This document shows, piece after piece, positions 7,858 to 16,553 of a stretch of 33,592 bases of DNA (position 1 is its first letter; the number at the start of each line of letters is the position of its first letter). The translations under genes were made by a program, and so were the position numbers. The notes beneath the pieces were generated by a model. That model was not told the origin of the DNA. It saw nothing but the letters and a program-made list of their open reading frames with translations, and made no database searches. The stretch is from the NCBI GenBank assembly GCA_020851325.1, contig JADZCY010000352.1, forward strand, positions 1-33,592, written 5' to 3'. This stretch comes from Acidobacteriota bacterium. GTDB lineage: Bacteria; Acidobacteriota; Vicinamibacteria; Vicinamibacterales; UBA2999.

Positions 7858-10482
7858 TCAGTCGGGCCGGGCTGCCGCGCCGGCACGCGTGCGTGCCTGC
7901 GCTTCGGCCGCCGCCAGCGCGCCTTCCGCGTCGGCAATGCGGCGATGTCCTGGCGGATGCAGCCCGCGGCGAATCTCCAGCGCCTGGCGCAGCGGAGGCA
8001 GCGCGTCGCCCGGACGGCCGGCGCGAATCAGGTGCTCCGCAAGCCCCGTCCACGCGATGGCCGCGTAGACGTCGCGCCCTCCCGCGGCGCCGGCCGCCAG
8101 TTTCACTTCCTCCTGTCGCACGGCGTAGGCCTCGGGCCAGCGTTGCTGCGCCTCCAGAATCTCGGCGAGCACGCGCAGCGCGCTGAAGGTGAGCGGGTGT
8201 GACGAGCCCAGCGCCACACGTGCGCCCGCCAGGGCTTCACGCTGCGTGCGCTCGGCGTCGGCGAGGCGTGTCTGCGCGCGCAGGATGCCGGCCAGCGTCT
8301 GCGTGCTGATCACCGTTTCGCGATGGTCCTGGCCATACAACCGCGTGAACATCGCCATCGCCTCTCGTGCGTAGCCTTCGGCCTCTTCGAGCCGGCCCTG
8401 ATCGCGCACGTCACGCGCCAGTTCGCCGAGGCACGTGCCGATGTCCTGGTGATCGGCGGGATAAATCGTGCGTGCCAGCGCCAGCGCCTCGCGATAGATC
8501 GGCTCGGCTGCCGCGGCCTGGCGCTGGAACTGGTGCCGCAGCCGCGCCAGGCCGAGCAGCGCGTCGTAGCGCGCCGGCGACGGCTCGGTGATGCCGCGGC
8601 CGATCTCCACCGACTCCACGAAGAGCGCTTCGGCTGGTTCGAGCTGGCCCTGCCGGTGATGCGCCATGCCGAGTTCGTACACCGCGCGCATCAGCTCGGC
8701 GGGGCGCGAAGCCGGTTCCCGGCGGCGGATCTCGACCGCCTCCTGGAGCAGGGGCAGCGCGGTGGCCGGGTCGTTGTCGAAACCGAGCACGCGCCCGAGC
8801 GTGACCAGTGTCGTCGCCCACTCGGACGCCGGTGCATCCAGGCGTCGCTGCAGCGCCAGCGCGGCCTCGAGATGTCTCCGCGCGCCGGGGTAGTCGTTCT
8901 GCTGCAACAGCAGCGAGCCGAGCTGCACCAGCGTGGCCGCTTCGGCCAGGGAACCGTCCGGATACGCCGCGCGTTGTAGTGCGAGCGCGCGATCGAGCAC
9001 GGCGACGCCGCGCGCGTGCAGCGACAGGTCGCCATACACCGTGCCGATGAGCGTGAAGAGCGCGCCCTGCGCCTCGGGATCGCCGACCAGTTCGGCGGCG
9101 ATCCGCTCGGTGCCGCGCTCGAGCAGCATCTGCCCGGCCACCTGTCCGCTGGCGCCGGCGCCAGGACCCGCAAGGCTGATGAGTTCGCCGAGCAGGCGCG
9201 ACACACGTTCGGCCCGCCGGGCCTGCGCCTGCGCGCGATCGCGCTCGGCGGCAATGGCGCGCGCCTGCTGCACGCTCGACACGCCGAAGATGACGAGCGC
9301 AATGGCGAACACGGCGGCGACACCGGTGCCCCAGCGATGCCGCGTCAGGAAGCGACGAACGCGATACGTCATCGTGTCCGGCCGCGCCATCACGGCTCGA
9401 CCTGTCAGCAGATTCGCGAGGTCGTCGGCAAACTGCCCGGCCGTGCCATATCGCCGCGCCGGTTCGGGCGCGAGCGCCTTGAGCACGACGCGATCGATGT
9501 CGCCCGCGAGCAGACGTGCCAGTCGTGCCGGCGTGCTGTTCCTTGCGCTCGCCGCCGCCTGGGCCTCGTGCGCCGACGTCGTGGCCAGCGATCGCACGGC
9601 CCGACTCGGCGCCATGACCGACCCTTCCACGTCCGGCCGGAGGCCCGTGAGCAGTTCATACAGCACCGCGCCCAGCACGAACACGTCGGTCGCCGTCGTC
9701 ACCGGTTCGCCCGCGCGCTGCTCCGGCGCCGAGTAGGCGGGGGTGAGCGCGTGCCAGCCCGAGACCGTGGTCGTCGCGCCGCCGTCAGGTTCCATGAGCT
9801 TGGCAATGCCGAAGTCGAGCAGCTTCACTTCGCCGCTGCCGGTGACGAAGATGTTGGACGGCTTCAGGTCGCGGTGCACCACCAGCGCCTGATGCGCATG
9901 TTGCGTCGCTTCGCAGGCGACGCGCACCAGCGCCACGCGCGCCGGCACGTCCACGCGCCGCGCGTCGCACCACTCCGTGATGGGTTGGCCGGCGACGTAC
10001 TCCATCACCAGATAGGGCGAGCCCTCGGGCGTGGTGCCGGCGTCGATCAGGTGGGCGATGTTCGGGTGCGAGAGGCGGCCCAGCGCTTCGGCCTCGACGG
10101 CAAATCGCGAACCGCCGCGGGTGGTGGCGGCGCCGGGCACCAGCTTGAGCGCCACCTGCTGCGTGTAGCGTCCATCGGCGCGGCTGGCGAGATACACCGT
10201 GCCCATGCCGCCCTGTCCCAGCACATCGTCGATCCGCCACGGGCCCAGTCGGCGTCCGATGAAGGGATCGGGACGGCCATCGGCCAGCGGCGCGTCGTTG
10301 ACCAGACGCTCGATGGCCAGCGGCCGATCGGAGGCTTCCATCGACAACATCGCTTCGACCTCGGTGCGGATCGCGAGGTCGTCGCAGGCGCTCGCCAGGT
10401 AGGCGGCGCGGTCGGCGGCCGGCCGCTCCAGGGCGTCGTGAAACAGCGTGTCGATCAACTGCCAGCGAGACGGACCATCCAT
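7858..10482 (-). CDS. Membrane Ser/Thr protein kinase with extracytoplasmic TPR domain
   Basis: An 874-residue protein. I chose ATG 10482 (GGAAG about 8 nt upstream); an ATG at 10527 would overlap the sigma factor gene. Kinase domain: glycine loop GQGGMG (89-94), ATP lysine in VALKLV (about 113), catalytic loop HRDLKPSN (203-210), DFG (223-225) and APEQ (252-255), all intact, so it should be active. One membrane span at about 385-404 (GVAAVFAIALVIFGVSSV) separates it from about 450 residues of TPR-like helices (for example RGVAVLDRALALQRAAYP, ARRHLEAALALQRRL). The N-terminal stretch WQLIDTLFHDALERPAADRAAYL is typical of this acidobacterial type. The kinase would be cytoplasmic and the TPRs outside the membrane. 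It is 32 bp after the ECF sigma gene and 73 bp before the fibre genes. Confidence 0.93.
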   Translation of the reverse strand: MDGPSRWQLIDTLFHDALERPAADRAAYLASACDDLAIRTEVEAMLSMEASDRPLAIERLVNDAPLADGRPDPFIGRRLGPWRIDDVLGQGGMGTVYLASRADGRYTQQVALKLVPGAATTRGGSRFAVEAEALGRLSHPNIAHLIDAGTTPEGSPYLVMEYVAGQPITEWCDARRVDVPARVALVRVACEATQHAHQALVVHRDLKPSNIFVTGSGEVKLLDFGIAKLMEPDGGATTTVSGWHALTPAYSAPEQRAGEPVTTATDVFVLGAVLYELLTGLRPDVEGSVMAPSRAVRSLATTSAHEAQAAASARNSTPARLARLLAGDIDRVVLKALAPEPARRYGTAGQFADDLANLLTGRAVMARPDTMTYRVRRFLTRHRWGTGVAAVFAIALVIFGVSSVQQARAIAAERDRAQAQARRAERVSRLLGELISLAGPGAGASGQVAGQMLLERGTERIAAELVGDPEAQGALFTLIGTVYGDLSLHARGVAVLDRALALQRAAYPDGSLAEAATLVQLGSLLLQQNDYPGARRHLEAALALQRRLDAPASEWATTLVTLGRVLGFDNDPATALPLLQEAVEIRRREPASRPAELMRAVYELGMAHHRQGQLEPAEALFVESVEIGRGITEPSPARYDALLGLARLRHQFQRQAAAAEPIYREALALARTIYPADHQDIGTCLGELARDVRDQGRLEEAEGYAREAMAMFTRLYGQDHRETVISTQTLAGILRAQTRLADAERTQREALAGARVALGSSHPLTFSALRVLAEILEAQQRWPEAYAVRQEEVKLAAGAAGGRDVYAAIAWTGLAEHLIRAGRPGDALPPLRQALEIRRGLHPPGHRRIADAEGALAAAEAQARTRAGAAARPD

Positions 10483-10514
10483 GGGAGGCTCTTCCTGATC
10501 GCGCCAACCACCCG

Positions 10515-11108
10515 TCAATCCGGACATCCGATGGCCGGCGTCCGGCCCAGCTCCTTGCGGAGCCAGGCCCGAGCCGTGAGCCAGTCGCGCTGCACGGTCT
10601 TCGTGGACACCTTCAGCGCCACAGCCGTTTCGTCCAGCGTCAGGCCGCCGAACACCCGGTGTTCCACCACCGCCGCCACACGTCGATCGAGTTGCTGCAG
10701 CCGATCGAGCACGTCATCCAGCGCCAGAATCTCGTCGAACTCGGCGTCGTTCATCAACGCCGTCAGGTCGTCGTCGAGCGGCTCGGGAACGACCCCGGCG
10801 CCGCGCTTGGCTCGCTTCCGCCGCCGTGCATGATCGACCAGGATGCGCCGCATTGCGCAGGCGGCAATGCCAAGGAACGCCTCGCGATCGGCCGCTTGAA
10901 TCTGCCGCTGCTGCACGAGCCGCAGATACACCTCGTGCACCACGGTGGTCGCCGACAGCGCCCCGGCCGATTCGCGGCGCACCTGCCGCCGGGCCACCTG
11001 CCGCAGTTGTTCGTAGACGTGCGGCAGGATGTGGTCGAGCGCGTCGTGGTCGCCGTTGTTCCAGCGCGTGAGCCATTCGGTCACCGGACCGGTCGTGCCA
11101 CTGCCCAT
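10515..11108 (-). CDS. ECF-type RNA polymerase sigma factor
   Basis: A 197-residue protein; ATG 11108 has AAAGGA 6 nt upstream. Region 2 is seen in VYEQLRQVARRQVRRE, TTVVHEVYLRLVQQ and FLGIAACAMRRILVDHARRR; region 4 in LTLDETAVALKVSTKTVQRDWLTARAWLRKEL, a sigma-70 helix-turn-helix. The length and the HEVYLRL / ILVDHARR signatures match the TIGR02999-type ECF sigma factors that in Acidobacteria and Planctomycetes usually precede a Ser/Thr kinase gene, as here. No anti-sigma factor gene is next to it, so control by the kinase through phosphorylation is a reasonable inference. It probably drives its own operon, including the two fibre genes. Confidence 0.92.
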   Translation of the reverse strand: MGSGTTGPVTEWLTRWNNGDHDALDHILPHVYEQLRQVARRQVRRESAGALSATTVVHEVYLRLVQQRQIQAADREAFLGIAACAMRRILVDHARRRKRAKRGAGVVPEPLDDDLTALMNDAEFDEILALDDVLDRLQQLDRRVAAVVEHRVFGGLTLDETAVALKVSTKTVQRDWLTARAWLRKELGRTPAIGCPD

Positions 11109-11190
11109 CGACGTCCTTTCGGGGGAGTGCAGGATACCGCAACTGCCGCGGCGGTTGTCGGCCCTCGGACGATGCGCGACAATGCCGCGC

Positions 11191-12780
11191 ATGCACACAC
11201 CGATTCGCTCGATTGCCATCACCGTCGCCATCGCGATGCTGGCGGCCGCCACCGGACGCGCCCAGGCGCCTTCCTCGCTCGAGGCGCTCCGCACGCGAGC
11301 CGAGCGGACCGGATTCGTCGAGACCAGCCGTTATGACGATGTGATGCACTTCCTGCGGGTGGTCGACGAGGCCTCGCCGCTGGTGCACCTCACCTCGTTC
11401 GGCTACACCTTCGAAGGCCGCTCGCTCCCGCTCGCCATCGTCGGTCGCGTGACGGCGGCGACGCCGGAGGCCGTGCGGGCGTCGGGTAAGCTGCGCGTCT
11501 ACATCCAGGCCAACGTCCACGGCGGCGAGGTTGAAGGCAAGGAGGCCATGCAGGCGCTGGTCCGCGACATCGCGCGCGGACAGCATGCCGCGTGGCTCGA
11601 CTCGATGGTGCTGCTCATCGCGCCGATCTACAACGCCGACGGCAACGACCGCATCACGCTCACCAATCGCGGCCCGCAGCACGGCCCCATCGGCGGCAGC
11701 GGCACGCGCGCCAACGCGCAGAACCTCAACATCAATCGCGACTACATCAAGCTCGAGACGCCCGAAGCGCGGTCGATGGTCAAGCTGCTGAACGACTTCG
11801 ATCCGCACGTGATGCTCGACCTGCACACCACCAACGGCTCGTATCACGCCTATCACCTGACCTACGAGACGCCGAACAATCCGGCCGTCGATGCGGCGAT
11901 CATCGAGCGCATGGCCGGTCCGTGGATGAAGGCGGTCAGTGACGGCGTCCGCGCGAAGAACAAGTGGGAGTTCCGCGCCTACGGCAACGTCGGCGGTCAG
12001 GCGCCGGAACGCCGCTGGACGACAGTGGAGGATCTGCCGCGCTACAGCCACAACTACTGGGGGCTGCGCAACCGCCTTGGCATCCTCAGCGAGGTGTATT
12101 CGTATTTGCCGTTCGACGAGCGCGTTACTGTCAACGCACGTTTCGTCGAGGAAGTGCTCGCCTACGCGCACGCCAACGCCGCGGCGTTGCAGCGGTTGAC
12201 GACGGAGGCCGATGCGCGGAATGTGATCGGTCAGCGGCTGTCGCTGCGCTCGCAGCCGGCACGTTCTCCTGAGATGGTCGACATCCTCATGGGTGGCGTC
12301 GAGGAAGAGATCAATCCCTACAGCGGTCGCGTGATGCTGCGTCGCACGGACGTGCGGCGTCCCGAGCGGATGTGGGAGTATGCGCGGTTCGAGTCCACCG
12401 AACAGGAGCGCGTGCCATCCGCCTACTACATCCCGTCGTCACTGACCGCCGTCGTCACGCGCCTGCGCACGCACGGCATCCGCCTCGAGCGCGTGGCCGC
12501 TGAGCAGCGTCTGCCGCTCGAGCAGTTCACCATCGAGAAGAGCGACTTCACCGCGCGGGAGTTCGAAGGGCATCGCGAGCGCACGACGACGGGGCGGTAT
12601 GCTGCGGTAGAGGAGACGATCGCCGCCGGCGCCTGGCGAGTGGACATGACGCAGCCGCTGGCGAGGCTGGCGTTCTATCTGCTCGAGCCGCGCTCGAATG
12701 ACGCGCTGCTCTCCTGGAACGTGCTGGACGATGCGCTGAAGGACAGCACGGCTTATCCGATTCTGCGCACACGGAATTGA
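11191..12780 (+). CDS. Secreted M14-family zinc carboxypeptidase
   Basis: A 529-residue protein with a signal peptide (MHTPIRSIAITVAIAMLAAATGRAQ). Start ATG 11191; ATG 11182 three codons earlier is also possible. Zinc ligands: H110 and E113 in NVHGGE, and H212 in MLDLHTTNG; R183 sits in NINRDY. The probable catalytic base is E301 in LSEVYSYLPFDE. It should hydrolyse C-terminal residues from peptides outside the cytoplasm. The C-terminal 200 residues form a beta-rich extra domain that I cannot name. It is divergent from the sigma factor gene (82 bp between starts) and 8 bp upstream of the alcohol dehydrogenase gene, so those two are likely co-transcribed. Confidence 0.88.
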   Translation: MHTPIRSIAITVAIAMLAAATGRAQAPSSLEALRTRAERTGFVETSRYDDVMHFLRVVDEASPLVHLTSFGYTFEGRSLPLAIVGRVTAATPEAVRASGKLRVYIQANVHGGEVEGKEAMQALVRDIARGQHAAWLDSMVLLIAPIYNADGNDRITLTNRGPQHGPIGGSGTRANAQNLNINRDYIKLETPEARSMVKLLNDFDPHVMLDLHTTNGSYHAYHLTYETPNNPAVDAAIIERMAGPWMKAVSDGVRAKNKWEFRAYGNVGGQAPERRWTTVEDLPRYSHNYWGLRNRLGILSEVYSYLPFDERVTVNARFVEEVLAYAHANAAALQRLTTEADARNVIGQRLSLRSQPARSPEMVDILMGGVEEEINPYSGRVMLRRTDVRRPERMWEYARFESTEQERVPSAYYIPSSLTAVVTRLRTHGIRLERVAAEQRLPLEQFTIEKSDFTAREFEGHRERTTTGRYAAVEETIAAGAWRVDMTQPLARLAFYLLEPRSNDALLSWNVLDDALKDSTAYPILRTRN

Positions 12781-12788
12781 GGACGATC

Positions 12789-13814
12789 ATGCAGGCATTC
12801 AGGCTCGTTGCCCCACACACCGCCAACCTCGTCACCGTCGACCGCCCGAAGCCGGGCGCCGGTGAGGTGCTGCTGAAGGTGGGCGCGGCCGGGGCGTGTC
12901 ATTCGGATCTGCACGTGCTCGACGCGCCGGATGCACTGGGCATGCCGATGCCGTTCACGCTGGGGCACGAAACGGCCGGCTGGATCGAGGCGGTGGGCGA
13001 GGGCGTCACCGGCTTCGACGCCGGCGAGGCGGTGGCCGTCTACGGCATCGTCGGCTGCGGCCGCTGCGTCGCCTGCCTGGCCGGACGCGACAACGAATGC
13101 CGCAACACGGCGCCCGGCGGCATCGGATTGGGACGCGACGGCGGCATGGCCGAGTTCGTCGTCGTGCCGGCGCGGCAACTGGTGCCGATCGGCGATCTCG
13201 ACGTGACGCAGGCGGCGCCGCTCACCGACGCGGCGCTGACGCCGTATCACGCCATCCAGTTGACGAAGCGCAACCTGCGTCCCGGCAGCACGTGCGTCGT
13301 CATCGGCGTCGGCGGGCTGGGCCACATGGCGGTGCAGATTCTCGGGGCGACGACGGCGACGCGCATCATTGCGGTGGACACGCGTGAGGACGCGCTGAAG
13401 CTGGCGACCGAAGTGGGCGCGCATCACACGGTGCGATCGGACGCGGGCGCGGCCGGGGCCATCCGGAAGCTCGTCGGGCCTGCACCTGGCGGCGCGGACG
13501 TCGTCCTCGACTGCGTCGGCGCGCAGGCCACCGTCGACATCGCCCGTGCGGTGGTCACCACCGGCGGAGACATCGCGATCGTGGGGCTTGCTGGCGGCGC
13601 CTTGCCGGTGGGTTTCGGCACGCTGCCGATGGAAGCGCGCGTCGTAGTGCCGTTCTGGGGGACGAAGGCGGAACTGCGCGACGTGATCGCGCTCGGGCAA
13701 ACCGGCGCGATCAAAGCGCACGTGCAGACGTTCGCGCTGGCCGACGCGAAGCGCGCCTACGACGACTTGCGCGAGGGGCGGGTGCAGGGGAGGGCGGTGG
13801 TGGTGCCTGGCTGA
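12789..13814 (+). CDS. Zinc-dependent alcohol dehydrogenase (MDR superfamily)
   Basis: A 341-residue protein; ATG 12789 has GAGG 6 nt upstream, overlapping the previous stop codon. A TTG at 12777 is a weaker alternative. Catalytic zinc ligand C37 (GACHSD) and the H60-E61 pair (TLGHETAG) are present, as are the four structural-zinc cysteines (C90, C93, C96, C104). The NAD(P) Rossmann motif is VIGVGGLGHMAVQ. All the parts of a working enzyme that oxidises alcohols or reduces aldehydes are visible; the substrate cannot be told. It lies 8 bp after the M14 gene. Its TGA stop falls in the first, degenerate unit of a 10-nt repeat array. Confidence 0.92.
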   Translation: MQAFRLVAPHTANLVTVDRPKPGAGEVLLKVGAAGACHSDLHVLDAPDALGMPMPFTLGHETAGWIEAVGEGVTGFDAGEAVAVYGIVGCGRCVACLAGRDNECRNTAPGGIGLGRDGGMAEFVVVPARQLVPIGDLDVTQAAPLTDAALTPYHAIQLTKRNLRPGSTCVVIGVGGLGHMAVQILGATTATRIIAVDTREDALKLATEVGAHHTVRSDAGAAGAIRKLVGPAPGGADVVLDCVGAQATVDIARAVVTTGGDIAIVGLAGGALPVGFGTLPMEARVVVPFWGTKAELRDVIALGQTGAIKAHVQTFALADAKRAYDDLREGRVQGRAVVVPG

Positions 13815-13890
13815 AAAGGTGCGGACAGGTGCTGACAGGTGCTGAGAGGTGCTGAGAGGTGCTGAAGGGGGCTGAGAGGTGCTGAAGGGC
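13811..13890 (+). repeat. 10-nt tandem array GCTGAGAGGT, overlapping a stop codon
   Basis: Eight units: a first degenerate one holding the dehydrogenase TGA (13812-13814), then GCGGACAGGT, GCTGACAGGT, GCTGAGAGGT twice, GCTGAAGGGG, GCTGAGAGGT and GCTGAAGGGC. All but the second contain TGA on the forward strand, at a 10-nt period, so readthrough would meet a stop in each frame. No stop is formed on the reverse strand, so the effect is directional and matches the upstream gene. Confidence 0.9.
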
Positions 13891-13921
13891 CTGCCGCGCC
13901 AACCCTGAAGCGATCGAACGC

Positions 13922-13927
13922 TATACT
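13922..13927 (+). promoter_or_regulatory. Candidate -10 box for a leaderless transcript
   Basis: TATACT ends 7 nt before the GTG start at 13935. No Shine-Dalgarno sequence is seen in between and no convincing -35 box lies 17 nt upstream. The spacing fits transcription starting at or next to the start codon. Inference only. Confidence 0.3.
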
Positions 13928-13934
13928 GATCCCT

Positions 13935-14507
13935 GTGCTCGATGTCCTCCGCCGCCTGACGAGCGTCACGATCGCGTTTGCGCTGTCGGGCTCGCCGGCC
14001 GTCATTGCCGCCTGCATGACGCTGTGTCTGCCGGGATCCGTTGCTGCGAAGACGCAGGGCGGCGGCGCCGCGCATCATGGCCACGACGGGGCGGCGCACC
14101 AGGTGATAGCGCCGGCCGCGGATCGCGAGGCTTCGCCGGCGCCGCATGCGCATCACGACGCACATGCGCATCACTCCGCACAAGCCACCTCCACGCAGAC
14201 GGTGATCGAACACCACCACGGCATCGTTGAACACCAACAGGGCCTGGTCAGCGTTGCTGATGATTCACCGGCGCCTGCGCCCGGCGCGTCTTTGTCCTCG
14301 AGCTGCGATGACTGCTGTCCCGACGCGAACGCCGTCGTCGCCGCCGCCGGTGCGGAACGCGCCTCCGCGCGCCTGCTGAGCACGCCACCGCCGGCGCGCG
14401 TGCTTGCGTCCGCGGCGCTCCTCATCACCGCGCGCGACCTGTTCGCGCCTCGTCCGCCGCTATCCCCGCCCGCCCCACCTCGATCTCCGCTCGCCCTCCG
14501 CATCTGA
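13935..14507 (+). CDS. Exported histidine-rich protein of the copper locus
   Basis: A 190-residue protein from GTG 13935. The hydrophobic N-terminus (TSVTIAFALSGSPAVIAACM) looks like a signal peptide. The middle is very rich in histidine (AAHHGHDGAAHQ, HAHHDAHAHHS, IEHHHGIVEHQQ), followed by a cysteine cluster SSSCDDCCPD, and a proline-rich end. His and Cys clusters suggest binding of copper or another soft metal in the periplasm. It comes 144 bp before the copper oxidase and probably belongs to the same locus. It recalls CopL-type leader-linked copper proteins by composition and position, but I see no diagnostic motif. The reading frame is strongly GC-biased, which supports coding. Confidence 0.65.
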   Translation: MLDVLRRLTSVTIAFALSGSPAVIAACMTLCLPGSVAAKTQGGGAAHHGHDGAAHQVIAPAADREASPAPHAHHDAHAHHSAQATSTQTVIEHHHGIVEHQQGLVSVADDSPAPAPGASLSSSCDDCCPDANAVVAAAGAERASARLLSTPPPARVLASAALLITARDLFAPRPPLSPPAPPRSPLALRI

Positions 14508-14546
14508 TCGCCGCTGCGCTTAGCAGTGCTCGTCGACCCTGAGCGA

Positions 14547-14569
14547 GGCCATCGCGTACGCGCGTGGCC
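14547..14569. other. REP-like palindrome
   Basis: GGCCA (14547-14551) and TGGCC (14565-14569) flank a perfect 10-nt palindrome, CGCGTACGCG (14553-14562). It lies between the His-rich gene and copA, within a stretch bounded by two GTCGAC motifs (14532, 14579). It may be a repetitive extragenic palindrome or affect copA expression; nothing more can be said. Confidence 0.4.
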
Positions 14570-14651
14570 GAATCGCTTGTCGACGGGTCTGAAGCCCTGT
14601 CGCTCCATTGAGCGCCGGGTGAAGGGTCAATCGATCAGGAGACTTGTGTCG

Positions 14652-16553
14652 ATGTTCGCGAATACACCGGTTACGTCCACCGCGGCGCCGTCGCGTCGGA
14701 CCTTCGTCAAAGGCCTCGCCCTCGGCGGCGTCGTCGCCAGTGCCGGCCTGCTGCCGCGGCCGCTGCTGGCACGCGCGCGACAGCGCCAGGATCCGTCCGT
14801 GCTCTCGGGGACGACGTTCGATCTGCGCATCGGTGAGACCGAAGCCAACATTACCGGCAGATCGCGAACCGCGCTGACGATCAACGACTCGATCCCCGGA
14901 CCGCTGCTGCGCTGGCGCGAAGGCGATACCGTAACGCTGAACGTCAGCAACGCGCTCGACGAGGACACGTCGATCCACTGGCACGGCATCATCCTGCCGG
15001 CCAACATGGACGGCGTGCCCGGTCTCAGTTTCGCCGGCATCCATCCGGGCGAGACGTATCGCTACCACTTCACGGTGAAGCAGCACGGCACCTACTGGTA
15101 TCACAGCCATTCCGGATTCCAGGAGCAGCGTGGCGTCTACGGGCCGCTGGTGATCGATCCGCGCGAGCCGGATCCGATCGCCGCCGATCGCGAGCACGTG
15201 GTGATGCTCACCGACTGGACCGACGAACAGCCGGAGCGCGTGTTCAGGAAGCTGAAGAAGCAATCGGACTACTACAACTTCCGCCAGCGCACGCTGACGA
15301 CGTTCCTGCGCGACGTGCGCGAGCATGGCCTGCGCAGCACGCTGGCGGAGCGGCGCGGCTGGGGGCAGATGCGCATGAGCGCCGCCGATCTCGCGGATGT
15401 CACCGGTTACACCTACACGTATCTGATGAACGGTCAGCCGCCCGCGGCGAACTGGACCGGCCTCTTTGCCCACGGCGAGAGAGTGCGCCTGCGTTTCATC
15501 AACGGCTCGGCGATGTCGTACTTCGACGTCCGCATTCCGGGACTGAAACTGACGGTCGTCGCCGCGGATGGACTTCCGGTGCGGCCCGTCGCCGTCGACG
15601 AGTTTCGCATTGCGGTTGCGGAAACGTACGACGTGATCGTCGAACCGTCTGGGCAGGACGCATTCACCATCTTCGCGCAGGCGATGGACCGCACCGGCTT
15701 TGCCGCCGGCACACTCGCCACACGCGCCGGCCTCACGGCGCCCGTTCCCGAACTCGACCCGCGCGCCGTGTTGACGATGAGCGATATGGGACACGGCGGG
15801 ATGGATCACGGCGGCATGGATCACGGTGATAGCGAAGCGTCACCGGACGTCCCACGCGTTTCATCCGTGCCGCCTGTGCCGTCTATGCCGTCTGTGCCAT
15901 CTGTGTCATCTGTGGCATCTGTGGCCGATCCTCATGCCGGACATGCGATGCCGCAACCGCCGGTCGCGCCCGCGGACCCGCACGCCGGCCACGACATGAG
16001 CACCATGACAGGGGCCATGCAGGCGCATCCATCCTCAGAGCGCGGCAACCCGCTCGTCGACATGCAGACGATGACGCCAGCGGCAAGGCTGGATGACCCG
16101 GGCATCGGCCTGCGCGACAACGGGCGACGCGTCCTCACCTATGCGGATCTGGTGAGCCCCTTCGACGATCCCGATGGCCGCGAGCCGTCGCGCACGATCG
16201 AGCTGCACCTCACCGGCCACATGGAACGCTTCGCGTGGTCGTTCGACGGCATCAAGTTCTCGGGCGCCACGCCCATTCAGCTCACTTACGGTGAACGCCT
16301 CCGCATCGTCCTGGTGAACGACACGATGATGACGCACCCGATTCACCTACACGGCATGTGGAGCGACCTCGAGGATGAGGAGGGGCGCTTCAAGGTGCGC
16401 AAGCACACCATCGACATGCCGCCTGGGACGAGGCGGAGTTATCGCGTCACCGCCGATGCACTCGGGCGATGGGCCTATCACTGTCACCTGCTGTTCCACA
16501 TGGAAGGCGGCATGTTCCGTGAAGTCCGCGTCGTCGAGGGAGCACGCTCATGA
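14652..16553 (+). CDS. copA: CopA-type multicopper oxidase, Tat-exported
   Basis: A 633-residue protein; ATG 14652 has AGGAGA 9 nt upstream. It has a twin-arginine signal (SRRTFVKGLALGG, residues 14-26). Cupredoxin copper motifs are complete: HWHG (109-112), YWYHSHS (148-154), HPIHLHG (562-568) and HCHLLFHMEGGM (610-621, with the T1 ligands C611, H616 and M621). Met/His-rich stretches typical of CopA (GHGGMDHGGMDHGD, DPHAGHAM, DPHAGHDM) lie between domains 2 and 3. It should oxidise Cu(I) to Cu(II) in the periplasm. Odd feature: residues 404-425 are encoded by seven in-frame 9-nt repeats inserted between the Met/His stretches. The stop overlaps copB by 4 nt (ATGA), a translationally coupled pair. 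Confidence 0.93.
   Translation: MFANTPVTSTAAPSRRTFVKGLALGGVVASAGLLPRPLLARARQRQDPSVLSGTTFDLRIGETEANITGRSRTALTINDSIPGPLLRWREGDTVTLNVSNALDEDTSIHWHGIILPANMDGVPGLSFAGIHPGETYRYHFTVKQHGTYWYHSHSGFQEQRGVYGPLVIDPREPDPIAADREHVVMLTDWTDEQPERVFRKLKKQSDYYNFRQRTLTTFLRDVREHGLRSTLAERRGWGQMRMSAADLADVTGYTYTYLMNGQPPAANWTGLFAHGERVRLRFINGSAMSYFDVRIPGLKLTVVAADGLPVRPVAVDEFRIAVAETYDVIVEPSGQDAFTIFAQAMDRTGFAAGTLATRAGLTAPVPELDPRAVLTMSDMGHGGMDHGGMDHGDSEASPDVPRVSSVPPVPSMPSVPSVSSVASVADPHAGHAMPQPPVAPADPHAGHDMSTMTGAMQAHPSSERGNPLVDMQTMTPAARLDDPGIGLRDNGRRVLTYADLVSPFDDPDGREPSRTIELHLTGHMERFAWSFDGIKFSGATPIQLTYGERLRIVLVNDTMMTHPIHLHGMWSDLEDEEGRFKVRKHTIDMPPGTRRSYRVTADALGRWAYHCHLLFHMEGGMFREVRVVEGARS
15861..15926. repeat. In-frame 9-nt repeat array inside copA
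   Basis: Seven 9-nt units, from TCATCCGTG through CCATCTGTG, TCATCTGTG and GCATCTGTG, encode a Ser-Ser-Val / Pro-Ser-Val / Ala-Ser-Val peptide (residues 404-425). Read in reverse complement they match the CACAGATGG units of the intergenic array at 17396-17487. The 9-nt period keeps the reading frame. Confidence 0.9.

Noticed and set aside
9016-10833. A 605-codon forward open frame opposite the kinase gene
   Set aside because: The reverse strand has complete kinase motifs and good ribosome sites; the forward product has no recognisable domain and no plausible start site.
10714-14237. Long leftward frames (10714-12171 and 12753-14237) opposite the M14, dehydrogenase and His-rich genes
   Set aside because: The forward-strand products have intact active sites, while the leftward ones are low-complexity shadows.
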